NCBI GenBank assembly: GCA_963665015.2
Contig: CAXXSY010000004.1
Span: 1-64,000 of the forward strand
DNA from: G963662655 sp963665015
GTDB lineage: Bacteria; Cloacimonadota; Cloacimonadia; Cloacimonadales; JAIOQZ01
DNA length: 64,000 bases
Direction of reading: 5' to 3'
Under the pieces are notes generated by a model. That model saw only the letters and a list, made by a program, of their open reading frames with translations. It was not told the DNA's origin and made no database searches. Positions 8,569 through 19,900 of the stretch are shown piece after piece (the first letter of the stretch is position 1; the number at the start of each line of letters is the position of its first letter). Both the position numbers and the translations under genes were made by a program.

Positions 8569-11500
8569 TTGACAAGTCTGTACCTTTACGGAAATCAACT
8601 CACCGGCTCGATCCCGCCGGAGATCGGCAACCTGGGCAGTTTGACATATCTATCTCTGCATGACAACGAACTCACCGGCTCAATCCCGCCGGAAATCGGC
8701 AACCTGACCAACTTGACAACTCTTAGGTTACATAACAATCAACTCACCGGTACGATTCCGATGGAAATCGGCAACCTGACCAGTTTGAAATATCTTTATC
8801 TCTACGAGAACCAACTTTCGGGTGCGATCCCCGAATCCATCAACAACTTGTCACAAATGGATATACTTTATCTCCACAATAACCAGTTCACCGATTTACC
8901 CGCGCTAACCGCAATGGATACCCTCCGCTATCTCAACATTGATAATAACCAGTTCACCTTCGAGGATATCGAGCCCAATCTCGGCATCGCGTCATCTTCC
9001 TTCTCATACAGCCCGCAGGACAGCGTCCTGACGAAGCACACCGTGCGTATCCTGGAGGACCTCGATTACACGCTATCATCCACCGTGGGCGGCGAACACA
9101 ACGTCTATCAGTGGTACAAGGACGGCGCGATCATGGACACCGAGACCGACAGCGTTCTTACGCTGACCAACCTGCAAGAGGTAGATAACGGCGCCTATAC
9201 CTGCCGGATCACCAACACCCTGGCGACACAGTTGACGCTGCACCGCCGACCCATCACGCTGGAGGTGCTGCCCACCAACGACGCGCCCGTCATCGCCCTG
9301 CCCGATTCGCTGCACATGCACCAGAACGAGGTGACCACAATCGATTTCTCCGGCTGGGTGTCGGACGAGGACGGCGATTCACTCGCGCTGAGCGTGGAGG
9401 GCAACGTCAACATCGGTATCGAGGTCAACGGCTTGCAGATCGGCTTCATCTGCTCGGACAACTGGGTCGGGCAGGAAGAGCTGACCTTCATCGTCGATGA
9501 CGGCGTGATCGAGCAGCGCGTCAGGACGATCACGAGATCGCGAAGGGAACAGCCGTTTGCCACCCGCGAGCGTACCACCGCGTCGGACGACTGCGTTATC
9601 GACGTCTTCACGCCGCTGGAATTCGATTTCTATACCGACAGCGATCTGAACAACAACGTCGTCGCCGACGACGAGGAACTCGCGCTGACCTTCACCGCGG
9701 TCTCGTATGCCGATCCGATCACGAGCTGGCAGTGGGACTTCAACGACGACGGCACCGTGGATTCCGAAGAGGGAAACCCCGTCTGGACGTACATGGACGA
9801 GGGCTATCAGACGGTGTCGGTGACGGTCAGCGACGGCGTGCATGTCAACTGGCTGACGAAAGAAGATTTTATACTGGTGCACCCGGGACAGACGGTTCCG
9901 GGCGGCGATGTGGAGACGGATATCGTGTGGACCGAGGAAGAAGGGCCTTACAACGTCACCGGCGAAGTGCTTCTGAACGAGGCGATTACACTGACCATCG
10001 AGGAGAACACGCAGGTCAACCTGCTGATGGATTCTCCGCTGGTGGTCAACGGCTCGCTGGTCGCCACCGACGCCGATTTCACCGCCTATGGCGCCGCCGG
10101 TTGGGAAGGACTGGTCTTCAGCCCGGCTTCGGACGGCAACGTGATCGACGGCCTGAACGTCGTGGGCGCATCGACCGCCATCGTCATCAACGACGCCGCG
10201 CCCATCCTGCGCAATGTGGTGATCACGGGCGATCCGGATCGCGGGGGACGTCCCGCCACACCGGCGATCGTCATCAACGGCAACAGCGCGCCCGAGCTTC
10301 AGGACATCCGGATTTCCGGCTACGCGGTCGGCATCCGGGGCACCAACGAAGATGATGAACTCACTGCGATGCAATTCAACAACATCCATCTGGATCGACA
10401 CGAAGAGTCACCCGCGTTCGAGGATACGGGCTTGCAGTTCAACGGGGCATTCGACATCGAGATCGACAGCCTCCTGATCGAAGGCTATCCCAACGGTGGC
10501 ACCTTCGAAGACCCGGCCGCGACCGGACTACCGCGAACAAGAATGACCAACACCCGCGTGCGCCACACCGAGAACAGCGCCCGCGATCCGCATACGGGGC
10601 TATCCTTTATCAACATCGCCGACATCGAGCTGGAAGGCGATTCGCTGGGTAATTTCCAGAAAGGCATCGTGATCGACAACAGCGACCTTTCGGAGCCCGG
10701 ACAAGTCGAGATTCATCATATCGACATAATCCATGATTCGTACGGACAGGCGGAATACGGATTCTATCTGACAGGCCCCTCCGAAGGCTATCTGAATTCC
10801 TGCTATTTCGAGAATTATCCGATCGCGATCTATGTGACCGGCAACAACGAGTTTTTCGTCCTTAACACGGAGTACCACAACTGTGGAAACTGTATGACGC
10901 TCGACAACAACACGGACAACTGTGCCGGCGCAAAGTGCACAGCCACCCGGGACGAGCAGTTCGCGGGAGATATCGATATACCTGCAATCGACGTGATCAG
11001 CGGTTCGGCAAATACGTTCGCCAACTGGACGCTCTATGATTACGACTGCGGCATCCGCACAACAGGCAACCATACGTTCCTCTATCAGTGCATATTCTGG
11101 GGCGATCAGGCGATGACGAATCCGGTCGATATCGTGTCGGGCTCCGGTCCGAACGTCCATTACTGCGACATCAACTGGGATGGCGGTGTGTGGGACGGCG
11201 AGGGCAACATCAACGTCGATCCGCTATTCGTGGCGGTCGATTCCACCGACTTCTACCTCGACGTCTATTCGCCCTGCATCGACGCGGGGCATCCCGAGTA
11301 CCCTGCCGATCCGGACGGCTCGATTCCGGACATGGGTGCGGTGTGGTTCGACCAGGACAACATGCCGCTCTACGCCGATTTCTATTGGGACGTCGATAGC
11401 GGACTCGCCCCTCTGACCGTGCAGTTCACCGATCACGCCACCTTCAACACCACCTCCTGGCAGTGGGATTTCGACGGAGACGGTGAGACCGACGCCACGG

Positions 11501-12588
11501 AACCAAATCCGCAATGGACCTACGAGAACGTCGGCATCTACGACGTCTCGCTGACGGTCTCGGACGGCGAACGAGACACCACGATTACCATGGTCGATCT
11601 CATCACTGTGAACAATGCCGCGCCGCATATCGTCCAGCCGTTCCCCGATCTTGCCCTGGATGAAGATTTTGCGCCATTCCACATCCTTCTGAGCGACTAC
11701 ATCGCCGACGCGAACGGCGACCAGCTCTCCTATAGCGCCGGGTACAGCGAGGATGAGATTACGCTGGAAATCTCGGGCGACACGCTGTGGATTCAGAGTG
11801 TTCCGGACTGGTCAGGCGTCACAGGTATCACCATCACAGCCGACGACGGACGGATGCTGCAACGAACCCGCAGGCAATATGCACGCAAGCAGCCCCGTCT
11901 GCGCGACCAGGTTTCCGACGATTTCCAGATCGAAATACATAGCGTAAATGACGCGCCCTATCTGATTGCCCCGCTTCCGGATACGACCGGCGTCCAGAAT
12001 TTCGAGACCCCCATCGAGTATGTGATGACCGACTACTTCGGCGATATCGACAACGATGCGCTGCTGTTTACCGTCGAGTACCAGCCGGACGAGATCAACG
12101 CCCAGATCGACGGCAACACGCTTATACTGACCGCTGTCCCGGACTGGTTTGGCACCACGCAACTGGTCGTCACGGCAGATGATGAGGAACCAACAACGCG
12201 CAAGCATGGTTCCCGGAAGCACATCGATAATATCTATCGCGCCACGTGCAACGACACCTTCCTGGTGGTGCTGGACGAGGTGTCGATCGATCCCGACGAG
12301 ACCGTCTCCTGGAACACACGGCTCTATCCGGCGTATCCGAATCCGGTCAGGGGTGAGACGTGTATTTCGTTTTCACTGAAGGAACCTTCGAACGTGGATG
12401 TCGCGATCTACAATATCAGGGGGCAGCGTGTCGCAACCCTGGCATCGGAGCGCTTCGGCAAGGGAATGCACCGCCTTACGTGGAACTGCCGCGACCGAAA
12501 CGACCGACCGGTTGCAACCGGAATCTATCTGCTGCGCATGCAGAGCCGCGATGCCGTCGAGATGCAAAAGGTAATGTATATCAAGTAG
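8569..12588 (+). CDS. Inverted paralogue of the giant LRR/PKD surface protein, 5'-truncated
   Basis: A 1339-aa near-copy of the neighbouring minus-strand protein, with the same domain order: LRRs, Ig-like, cadherin-like, PKD, beta-helix, PKD, two cadherin-like domains and the C-terminal FlgD-Ig sorting domain. It keeps only about five LRRs. The frame is open from 8497 but has no ATG, ribosome site or signal peptide; the TTG at 8569 is nominal. The two copies differ mostly in the LRRs and in three Arg/Lys-rich loops, so they are true paralogues rather than one sequence read twice. They are joined head to head within LRR codons near 8500-8502. Whether this copy is expressed is doubtful. Confidence 0.75.
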   Translation: MTSLYLYGNQLTGSIPPEIGNLGSLTYLSLHDNELTGSIPPEIGNLTNLTTLRLHNNQLTGTIPMEIGNLTSLKYLYLYENQLSGAIPESINNLSQMDILYLHNNQFTDLPALTAMDTLRYLNIDNNQFTFEDIEPNLGIASSSFSYSPQDSVLTKHTVRILEDLDYTLSSTVGGEHNVYQWYKDGAIMDTETDSVLTLTNLQEVDNGAYTCRITNTLATQLTLHRRPITLEVLPTNDAPVIALPDSLHMHQNEVTTIDFSGWVSDEDGDSLALSVEGNVNIGIEVNGLQIGFICSDNWVGQEELTFIVDDGVIEQRVRTITRSRREQPFATRERTTASDDCVIDVFTPLEFDFYTDSDLNNNVVADDEELALTFTAVSYADPITSWQWDFNDDGTVDSEEGNPVWTYMDEGYQTVSVTVSDGVHVNWLTKEDFILVHPGQTVPGGDVETDIVWTEEEGPYNVTGEVLLNEAITLTIEENTQVNLLMDSPLVVNGSLVATDADFTAYGAAGWEGLVFSPASDGNVIDGLNVVGASTAIVINDAAPILRNVVITGDPDRGGRPATPAIVINGNSAPELQDIRISGYAVGIRGTNEDDELTAMQFNNIHLDRHEESPAFEDTGLQFNGAFDIEIDSLLIEGYPNGGTFEDPAATGLPRTRMTNTRVRHTENSARDPHTGLSFINIADIELEGDSLGNFQKGIVIDNSDLSEPGQVEIHHIDIIHDSYGQAEYGFYLTGPSEGYLNSCYFENYPIAIYVTGNNEFFVLNTEYHNCGNCMTLDNNTDNCAGAKCTATRDEQFAGDIDIPAIDVISGSANTFANWTLYDYDCGIRTTGNHTFLYQCIFWGDQAMTNPVDIVSGSGPNVHYCDINWDGGVWDGEGNINVDPLFVAVDSTDFYLDVYSPCIDAGHPEYPADPDGSIPDMGAVWFDQDNMPLYADFYWDVDSGLAPLTVQFTDHATFNTTSWQWDFDGDGETDATEPNPQWTYENVGIYDVSLTVSDGERDTTITMVDLITVNNAAPHIVQPFPDLALDEDFAPFHILLSDYIADANGDQLSYSAGYSEDEITLEISGDTLWIQSVPDWSGVTGITITADDGRMLQRTRRQYARKQPRLRDQVSDDFQIEIHSVNDAPYLIAPLPDTTGVQNFETPIEYVMTDYFGDIDNDALLFTVEYQPDEINAQIDGNTLILTAVPDWFGTTQLVVTADDEEPTTRKHGSRKHIDNIYRATCNDTFLVVLDEVSIDPDETVSWNTRLYPAYPNPVRGETCISFSLKEPSNVDVAIYNIRGQRVATLASERFGKGMHRLTWNCRDRNDRPVATGIYLLRMQSRDAVEMQKVMYIK

Positions 12589-12664
12589 GATAACAGCGAT
12601 GATCACCAACTATTGCGCCAGCATGACACGGTAGTGAGCGGTCTGCCCTGTGTCGAGGCGCCAT

Positions 12665-15600
12665 GGTATCACTGATCGATGTCTGACCGCAAATCACAAC
12701 GCAAGCTTCCAGAGGACGTCACCTGGAATGGGTATCACTGATCGATGTCTGACCGCAAATCACAACTCCACAGGTTACGTCCAAATTCGCCATAATGGTA
12801 TCACTGATCGATGTCTGACCGCAAATCACAACCGCGATTGGTGTGTGAAATTCGAAATTCGAGGTATCACTGATCGATGTCTGACCGCAAATCACAACCC
12901 CTACCGTCAACATATCAACGTTGAGCATGGTATCACTGATCGATGTCTGACCGCAAATCACAACCGATACACAGGCGATCCCAAGCACATGGGAGGTATC
13001 ACTGATCGATGTCTGACCGCAAATCACAACAGCAAGCCCCACGCCTGCCTGGACGAATATGGTATCACTGATCGATGTCTGACCGCAAATCACAACAGAA
13101 TGCGGGGTGTGACGTGGACAAGCGTGGGTATCACTGATCGATGTCTGACCGCAAATCACAACAAGAGAGCCGCGGTAAAATTCGGTATCGGGGTATCACT
13201 GATCGATGTCTGACCGCAAATCACAACCGCAGCGTGATCGTCACCGTCTGTGCAGCAGGTATCACTGATCGATGTCTGACCGCAAATCACAACAAAAGGG
13301 CGTTCCACACATCGTCCAAGCCAGGTATCACTGATCGATGTCTGACCGCAAATCACAACCAGGCATCGTTTACCAAGCGCTTGTGTGGTGGTATCACTGA
13401 TCGATGTCTGACCGCAAATCACAACTCGACACTTTCATTTCCCAATATTTGCTGAGGGTATCACTGATCGATGTCTGACCGCAAATCACAACATTCCAGG
13501 ACGGCAAAACCGGCGTGATGTTGGTATCACTGATCGATGTCTGACCGCAAATCACAACATCCAAGATGAATACGAACGCAAACAGAAGGGTATCACTGAT
13601 CGATGTCTGACCGCAAATCACAACAAAAGGGCGTTCCACACATCGTCCAAGCCAGGTATCACTGATCGATGTCTGACCGCAAATCACAACCAGGCATCGT
13701 TTACCAAGCGCTTGTGTGGTGGTATCACTGATCGATGTCTGACCGCAAATCACAACTCGACACTTTCATTTCCCAATATTTGCTGAGGGTATCACTGATC
13801 GATGTCTGACCGCAAATCACAACATTCCAGGACGGCAAAACCGGCGTGATGTTGGTATCACTGATCGATGTCTGACCGCAAATCACAACATCCAAGATGA
13901 ATACGAACGCAAACAGAAGGGTATCACTGATCGATGTCTGACCGCAAATCACAACTCCGACTTCGAGCGCATGAACCAGGACACGGTATCACTGATCGAT
14001 GTCTGACCGCAAATCACAACAACTGCTCGATCAGGTGTCCCTTGACTACGGGTATCACTGATCGATGTCTGACCGCAAATCACAACAAGCCAGTTTATGG
14101 CGTCGAATATGTCATGGGTATCACTGATCGATGTCTGACCGCAAATCACAACTCAGGATTAAGTGGTTGATATGCCTTGCGGGTATCACTGATCGATGTC
14201 TGACCGCAAATCACAACGTCGATGAGCCGGTAAATGCGAAATATTAAGGTATCACTGATCGATGTCTGACCGCAAATCACAACCAAGTACAAGCAGGTAA
14301 TCGACGACCAAGGGGTATCACTGATCGATGTCTGACCGCAAATCACAACTCGTAAAGCGTTTCATAGCTAACTCCTGAAGGTATCACTGATCGATGTCTG
14401 ACCGCAAATCACAACACTCAGTGCTAAAGGCGCGTTATGACTCGAGGTATCACTGATCGATGTCTGACCGCAAATCACAACCCAGGCACCACGTTCGAGG
14501 ATTTTCAGCGCGGTATCACTGATCGATGTCTGACCGCAAATCACAACGGCATGATATCCAGACTGAAATTGCGTCTGGTATCACTGATCGATGTCTGACC
14601 GCAAATCACAACACAACAATCTCGATGCCCTTGATGGTTACTGGTATCACTGATCGATGTCTGACCGCAAATCACAACAGTTTCAAGCTATTCGAATCCG
14701 TCATCGAGGGTATCACTGATCGATGTCTGACCGCAAATCACAACTATTGAAGTTCGCGGAGTCGGTTCTTGCCGGGTATCACTGATCGATGTCTGACCGC
14801 AAATCACAACCATCGGCGGTCAGGAAGTATTGAGTCAGATGGTATCACTGATCGATGTCTGACCGCAAATCACAACTTTCTTGGCTTTGGCGGTCTTCTC
14901 CTTTTCGGTATCACTGATCGATGTCTGACCGCAAATCACAACTTCAAACGATGCTGGCGTTTTCAGACGACAGGTATCACTGATCGATGTCTGACCGCAA
15001 ATCACAACTTTCAACCATCGCCTTCGTTTGCTTTGTCGGTATCACTGATCGATGTCTGACCGCAAATCACAACTCATCATATGGTTGCACGGCATCATGT
15101 TGAGGTATCACTGATCGATGTCTGACCGCAAATCACAACTCGAACTTTCCACCGTGACTATGGTCACGAGGTATCACTGATCGATGTCTGACCGCAAATC
15201 ACAACAGGATCGTCATGATGTCGGCTCGGCGGTGAGGTATCACTGATCGATGTCTGACCGCAAATCACAACGTTGGGACATCGACTTCGTTGTATGCTGT
15301 AGGTATCACTGATCGATGTCTGACCGCAAATCACAACAGAAGCAAGGTATTTGACACTTTTATGTCGGTATCACTGATCGATGTCTGACCGCAAATCACA
15401 ACTAACACAGCTCGGGGCTGCCGCAGCCGGTTGGTATCACTGATCGATGTCTGACCGCAAATCACAACTCTCAACATTGAGAAGATCATGAAAACGCAGG
15501 TATCACTGATCGATGTCTGACCGCAAATCACAACAGCCAGCAGAACGGTGCGCTATACGCCAGCGGTATCACTGATCGATGTCTGACCGCAAATCACAAC
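12665..15600 (-). CRISPR. Type II-C CRISPR array, 45 repeats, 44 spacers
   Basis: A 36-base repeat (plus strand begins GGTATCACTG, ends AAATCACAAC) occurs 45 times with no sequence change seen. Spacers are mostly 30 bases (range 29-31). Read on the minus strand the repeat starts GTTGTGATTT, the typical 5' end of type II-C repeats, so the array is transcribed in the same direction as cas9-cas1-cas2. The block of five spacers in repeats 10-14 (13258-13588) is duplicated exactly in 13589-13919, leaving 39 distinct spacers. Only 11 bases separate the last repeat from the cas2 stop codon, so no leader fits at that end. Neither end shows a degenerate repeat. Confidence 0.98.
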
Positions 15601-15611
15601 ATAGCACTCCC

Positions 15612-16091
15612 TTATTCGTTGTCAACCCAAAAGTTAAGGGTCTGCTCAAGGGCGCCGGTTTTCTCGTTTTGATCCGTTTTCGCTGCCTTTTTTCGGCGTT
15701 TGCGGTCGGTTTTCCGTTTTTTTGCCGCGGTTTGATCGTATTCACTCATTGTATCCTCGTCAAAGATCATCAGTTGCCTGGGCGCAGCCTCGGTTGAGGC
15801 GCGTACCTTTCCATGATAGACCTGCATCCTGCCGAACTGCTTGTCGGTAAAGGTGAGAATCCGAACCTCGCCGTCCGGCGGCAGGAATTCCTGAATTCTT
15901 TTCCGATGCACCTCCGCGTTCTCCTCGGTCGGGCAATGGCGGGTCATGACGGAGTATTGCATCATCGTGAAGCCGTCCTTGATCAGGTTCTTGCGAAACT
16001 GCGTGTATGCCTTGCGCGCCTTGAAGTTATCGACCGGCAGGTCGAACATGAGAACCAGCCACATGCTGCGGAATCCCCCGAAGACCATCAT
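15612..16091 (-). CDS. cas2: CRISPR adaptation endonuclease-fold protein Cas2, with basic tail
   Basis: Forms the Cas1-Cas2 spacer integrase complex. The first ~105 residues show the Cas2 ferredoxin-like fold (MWLVLMFDLPV, then FRKNLIKDGFTMMQYSV). At 159 aa it is longer than a usual Cas2 (90-110 aa) because of a Lys/Arg-rich C-terminal tail (AAKKRKTDRKRRKKAAK near 123-139). The ATG at 16091 overlaps the cas1 stop in an ATGA, which supports this start; an internal Met at residue 10 is possible. It is the last cas gene before the array. Confidence 0.93.
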   Translation of the reverse strand: MMVFGGFRSMWLVLMFDLPVDNFKARKAYTQFRKNLIKDGFTMMQYSVMTRHCPTEENAEVHRKRIQEFLPPDGEVRILTFTDKQFGRMQVYHGKVRASTEAAPRQLMIFDEDTMSEYDQTAAKKRKTDRKRRKKAAKTDQNEKTGALEQTLNFWVDNE

Positions 16092-16969
16092 TCCCGCCGG
16101 GGGATCAACAGCTTTTTACGTTCGCCCGAGATCACGTAGCGGAGCGAGGCGGCGTAGCGCTGCATGGATACGAGGATGGGCGTGCTTGCATCGTCGATCA
16201 GGCAGCTCTCGGTGAGCACTTTCAATAGGTCGTGTTTGTTCTCGCGGTTGACCGGCGCTTTCAAACCCTGCTCCTCGGCCAGCTTCAACACGCGCGTATC
16301 CACGTAGGGTCGAAACGGCTCCATCATATCGTCCGCGAGGCACAGGCTGTCGTACTGGTTATGGTGGTGGATTCCGAGAGACGGATGCAAGCCGGTCGCG
16401 ACAACGGCACGCGCCATGGCCGCACGGACAAGCGCGTATCCGTAGTTGAGCAGCGCGTTGATATCCATCTTCAGGGGATCGCGCCGAAACCGTTTTCCAA
16501 AGAGCCGAGAGAAGTAGAGAGATGCCGCCCTCGCTTCGATGGAGGTGCTGTCTCCCACACGGACCCGCGTTTCGAGGCATTTCACGCTACGAAAATCTTT
16601 ACCCGCCATCTTCAGCGAAGTCGCCTGCTCCGCAATTTTCGCCTGGATTACCTGCTTCCAGAGTCGGTCTTTGAGCCTCTGGGTCATGTTGACCTGCTGG
16701 GACAGGATTTTCGTGTGGAGCGAAGCGCCCGAGATGGGCAGCAGGATCGACTCCGGCAGTCGGCGACTGTTGCAGATAATGACCACCACACCGGCCTCAC
16801 TGCACGCGCCCAGAAGCGAGTGGGTGACGATTACCTGCGGATGTGTCAGGACGATCACGCCGATGTCCTCCAACGGCGCCTGCGTCGATGATTCTTCGAC
16901 ATGGATCACGAGCTGGCTCTTGCGCAGGCTCAGCTTTGCCGGGCAGTCGATATCAAGGATTCTTCGCAT
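16088..16969 (-). CDS. cas1: CRISPR integrase Cas1 (type II)
   Basis: Metal-dependent integrase that inserts new spacers. At 293 aa it has the usual length for type II Cas1. Visible active-site elements are Glu145 (SIEAR), the His run 201-203 (GIHHHNQYDS) and LADDMMEPFRP at 211-221, which carries the acidic ligand. Its 5' end overlaps the cas9 3' end by 17 bases and its stop overlaps the cas2 start, so cas9-cas1-cas2 form one transcription unit. No csn2 or cas4 is present, which makes the locus type II-C. Confidence 0.96.
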   Translation of the reverse strand: MRRILDIDCPAKLSLRKSQLVIHVEESSTQAPLEDIGVIVLTHPQVIVTHSLLGACSEAGVVVIICNSRRLPESILLPISGASLHTKILSQQVNMTQRLKDRLWKQVIQAKIAEQATSLKMAGKDFRSVKCLETRVRVGDSTSIEARAASLYFSRLFGKRFRRDPLKMDINALLNYGYALVRAAMARAVVATGLHPSLGIHHHNQYDSLCLADDMMEPFRPYVDTRVLKLAEEQGLKAPVNRENKHDLLKVLTESCLIDDASTPILVSMQRYAASLRYVISGERKKLLIPRRE

Positions 16970-19900
16970 CGATATACTCCCTTACTTTGCCGATAGGATC
17001 GACGTAGAGTTTCTTGCATGTGCTATTTGTTATCTTGCTCATCGATAACTGTAAACCTTCAGTATCAATACTCAGGGTAGCTGCATGATGCTTGCGGAAA
17101 AAGACACGATTATTCGTTGGATCAATCTTCTGCACCCTGTACAGCTCACACGTATCTTCATCGATAATCTGCACCATATCGTTGATCGAAAGCCATATAA
17201 CGAATTCCCATTCGTCACCGTGATCGTATTGCACAATGGGGCTTCCTTCTCTCCTGGCGCGATTCGCGGCTTCCATCATCGTAACGAACCGGCCTTCGTG
17301 TTTACCGGTGGTCTTGTTTCGGACAATCTCGACATGGTGGTTGCTTCCCAGAGCATAGTATTTGTACAAGTTCCCCCTCGAATCAGGTACACCAAACAGA
17401 GTTGACACGCTCATTCGATCGACAATCCTCACCGTCTTTATCGGCGTCACGCCATCCTTGTGCTTGAGGCCCTCCTGGGCTTTCTGGAGCTTGCTCTGGA
17501 TCACCTCTTTGAGGGCATCGTCGTAACCCCGTTTGGCCTGTTTCAATTGCTGCTTGAGGTGATCGATTTCGGAACGATGGGAGACAACCAATGCGCGAAC
17601 AACCGGATCAATGATCTTGTTCAGTTGTGCATTTGTGAGGGAATCGACCGGGACACGGTGGACGAATTCGCGCTTGGGCGCGTTTGGATCACCGGCGCGC
17701 AATCCATATGCTGTTTCCTGATGCAGCGCTCCACGAATACCCCGCATCGGCTGGTGCGACACGACGATCTCTTCGATCACGCGCTTGACATCCATCTTGA
17801 ATCCCGTCCAGGGCTCGTCCGGTCTGAATACCCGATCGCGCAGTTGTTCGCCCGGGCGCAGTCTGGATGACTCCCGTGAAATCCTCTGTAGCATCCCCTG
17901 CGATACGCAGGCGGTGACGATGGCGTCAATGGCGTGGTGGCGGTGGTCGTCGCGACTCTTCTTGCCGTCGGCTTTCGTGCCGAGGATGTGTTCGAGGTCC
18001 CATTTGGAGCGCAGCAGCGATGTGAGTTGCCCCTTGCTGACCCGTACTTTGTAGCCCTGATCCTCGAAGAAGGATTTTACGGCCGTGCAGATGTAGCGGG
18101 TGTCGTTTAGCTGGCGCGTGACAAAATCAGTGTCGAGCACGCGTTTGGTGAAATTTTGTCGCTTCGGATAGGGGAATTTCTTGATCGCCTGTAGCATTGC
18201 CTGCCATCTTTTCTCGTCATGTCCGTAGGCTTCCCAGGGCGTTTTGTTGCGCTTAATCATGCGATTTTCTTCCGCCATGCAGAGGGTCTTGTTCATGTAG
18301 GAGTCGTTCAGGCTGCGGCTGTAGGGGATGATGTGCTCGATATCGACCTCGCCGGAGAAAAGTTGCTCGCGTTCGATCACCACTCCCGTGTAAGGGCAAT
18401 AGTTACACTCTTCCCACAGACGATATTTGATGATGTCGGTGCGGCTTGGTTTCATCCCGAATTCCTTTTCCAGGATATCCCGAACCCGGTTGTTGTTGCG
18501 TTCGTTCTCGAATCTGCGCTTGTCGGCTTCTTCTTTCTTCCTGCCGGAGAGCTTCAGGTCGCGCGCCATCTCGATGACGATCTCGTCCGGCTTGCCGTGC
18601 TCGCGAACAATCGCGCGAACCACTTTCATCGTCTGGCGCAGGGCTTTGGCGACGATGGGATTGCGCATCTCGCGAAGGTGCTCTTCCAGCGTGGCGTTGC
18701 TGGGCGGCTGGTCGGGATTGAAATAGCCGGCTTTCTGACACGCGTCGCGGTACATGCAGCCTTTCTCGAGATAGGGCAGAATCTTGTGCATGGCCTTGGC
18801 GGAGAGGTTCGCGTAGCCGTCGTCCAGACGCACTTCCGCAAGCTTTACGGCGGTATCCTCATCGTAGCCCCAGAATGTTTGCAGCCGCTTGAGCAGACCC
18901 TTTTCCTGGTCGCTGGCGCAGGTGATCAGGTCTTCCGCGAGTTGTTGCCTCTGCTCGGTACTGAGGTCTTTCCACTTGTTTTTGTCCGGCTTCAGCTTGT
19001 CGAGAGTGGCTTTGATGGCGTGGAAGGTGGTATTGCCCTTGAGTCCCTTCCGCTTGCCGTTTTCCAGATTGAAATGCTCGTTTTCGTGGAAGCCGAGTTT
19101 CTTGCGAAGCTGATCAAAGGTTGCTTCCTTGCGCTCGTCCAAATGCTTGAAAAGGGTCTCTTTCTGATCCGCCGTCAGATCGATTTCCGCGTATGTCAGC
19201 GGATCGATGCGCCGCATATTGTTGATCTCCTGCCACATACGCACGTGCTGCGCGAGGATGGATGCCTTCATGGCGCGTTTGTTCTTAGGCTCCAGCGAGC
19301 ACATACCGACGTGCTTGCCGCTCACCCTGAACGGTCGCTGGAAGAAGATCGCCTTCCAGCAGCGCACCTTGAGCTCCGGGGTGAGGACTTCAGGATAATA
19401 GGTGACCTGTTTGTCCCAGATCAAGTCGAACTCGTCCTTGTACATGTCGCGGGTGGTGTGCTTCATGCGTTTGCTTTCCGATGGATCGAGATTCGCCAGG
19501 TATTCGCCGACGGTGCGGTATCCTTTACTTTTTATCGCTTGCTCCAGTTCCGCCATCATTTTCTTGTACTCGCTATCTTCGCTTGATTTCGAGCCAGCCT
19601 TGCGATTGCTCTGGAAGCCGCGACGCTGGTTCAAGTGGCACAGCACGCGTCCGAATTCGCGGAGTTCGAGCCTTTCGTCGAGGCCCTTCTTGCGAAAGAG
19701 GTATGGGTTGCAGGCCAGTTCGCCGATGGTCATGATCTCCTCGACTTTCTTGTCGTCATCGGGCAGGATTCCGGCCTGGCGCAGGATGTTCTGAAGGTGT
19801 CTGTGGCGCCTCGTCCTTCTCGCGATGGTGCGTCTCATGCCCCGTTTCTCGCGACGACTTTGGTTCTTGGGTTCCTTGCTCTTGCTGTCTGTCGTTTCCT

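Noticed and set aside
6410..10401. Mirror-image long frames antisense to both LRR paralogues
   Set aside because: They occur in both copies only because the paralogues are near-identical; no domain is visible.
12650..15060. Open frames with a repeated GITDRCLTANHN peptide, and their antisense
   Set aside because: They are translations of the 66-base CRISPR repeat-spacer period (a multiple of three) and not genes.
18219..19586. A 455-codon frame antisense to cas9
   Set aside because: Shadow frame; the minus strand encodes all Cas9 motifs.
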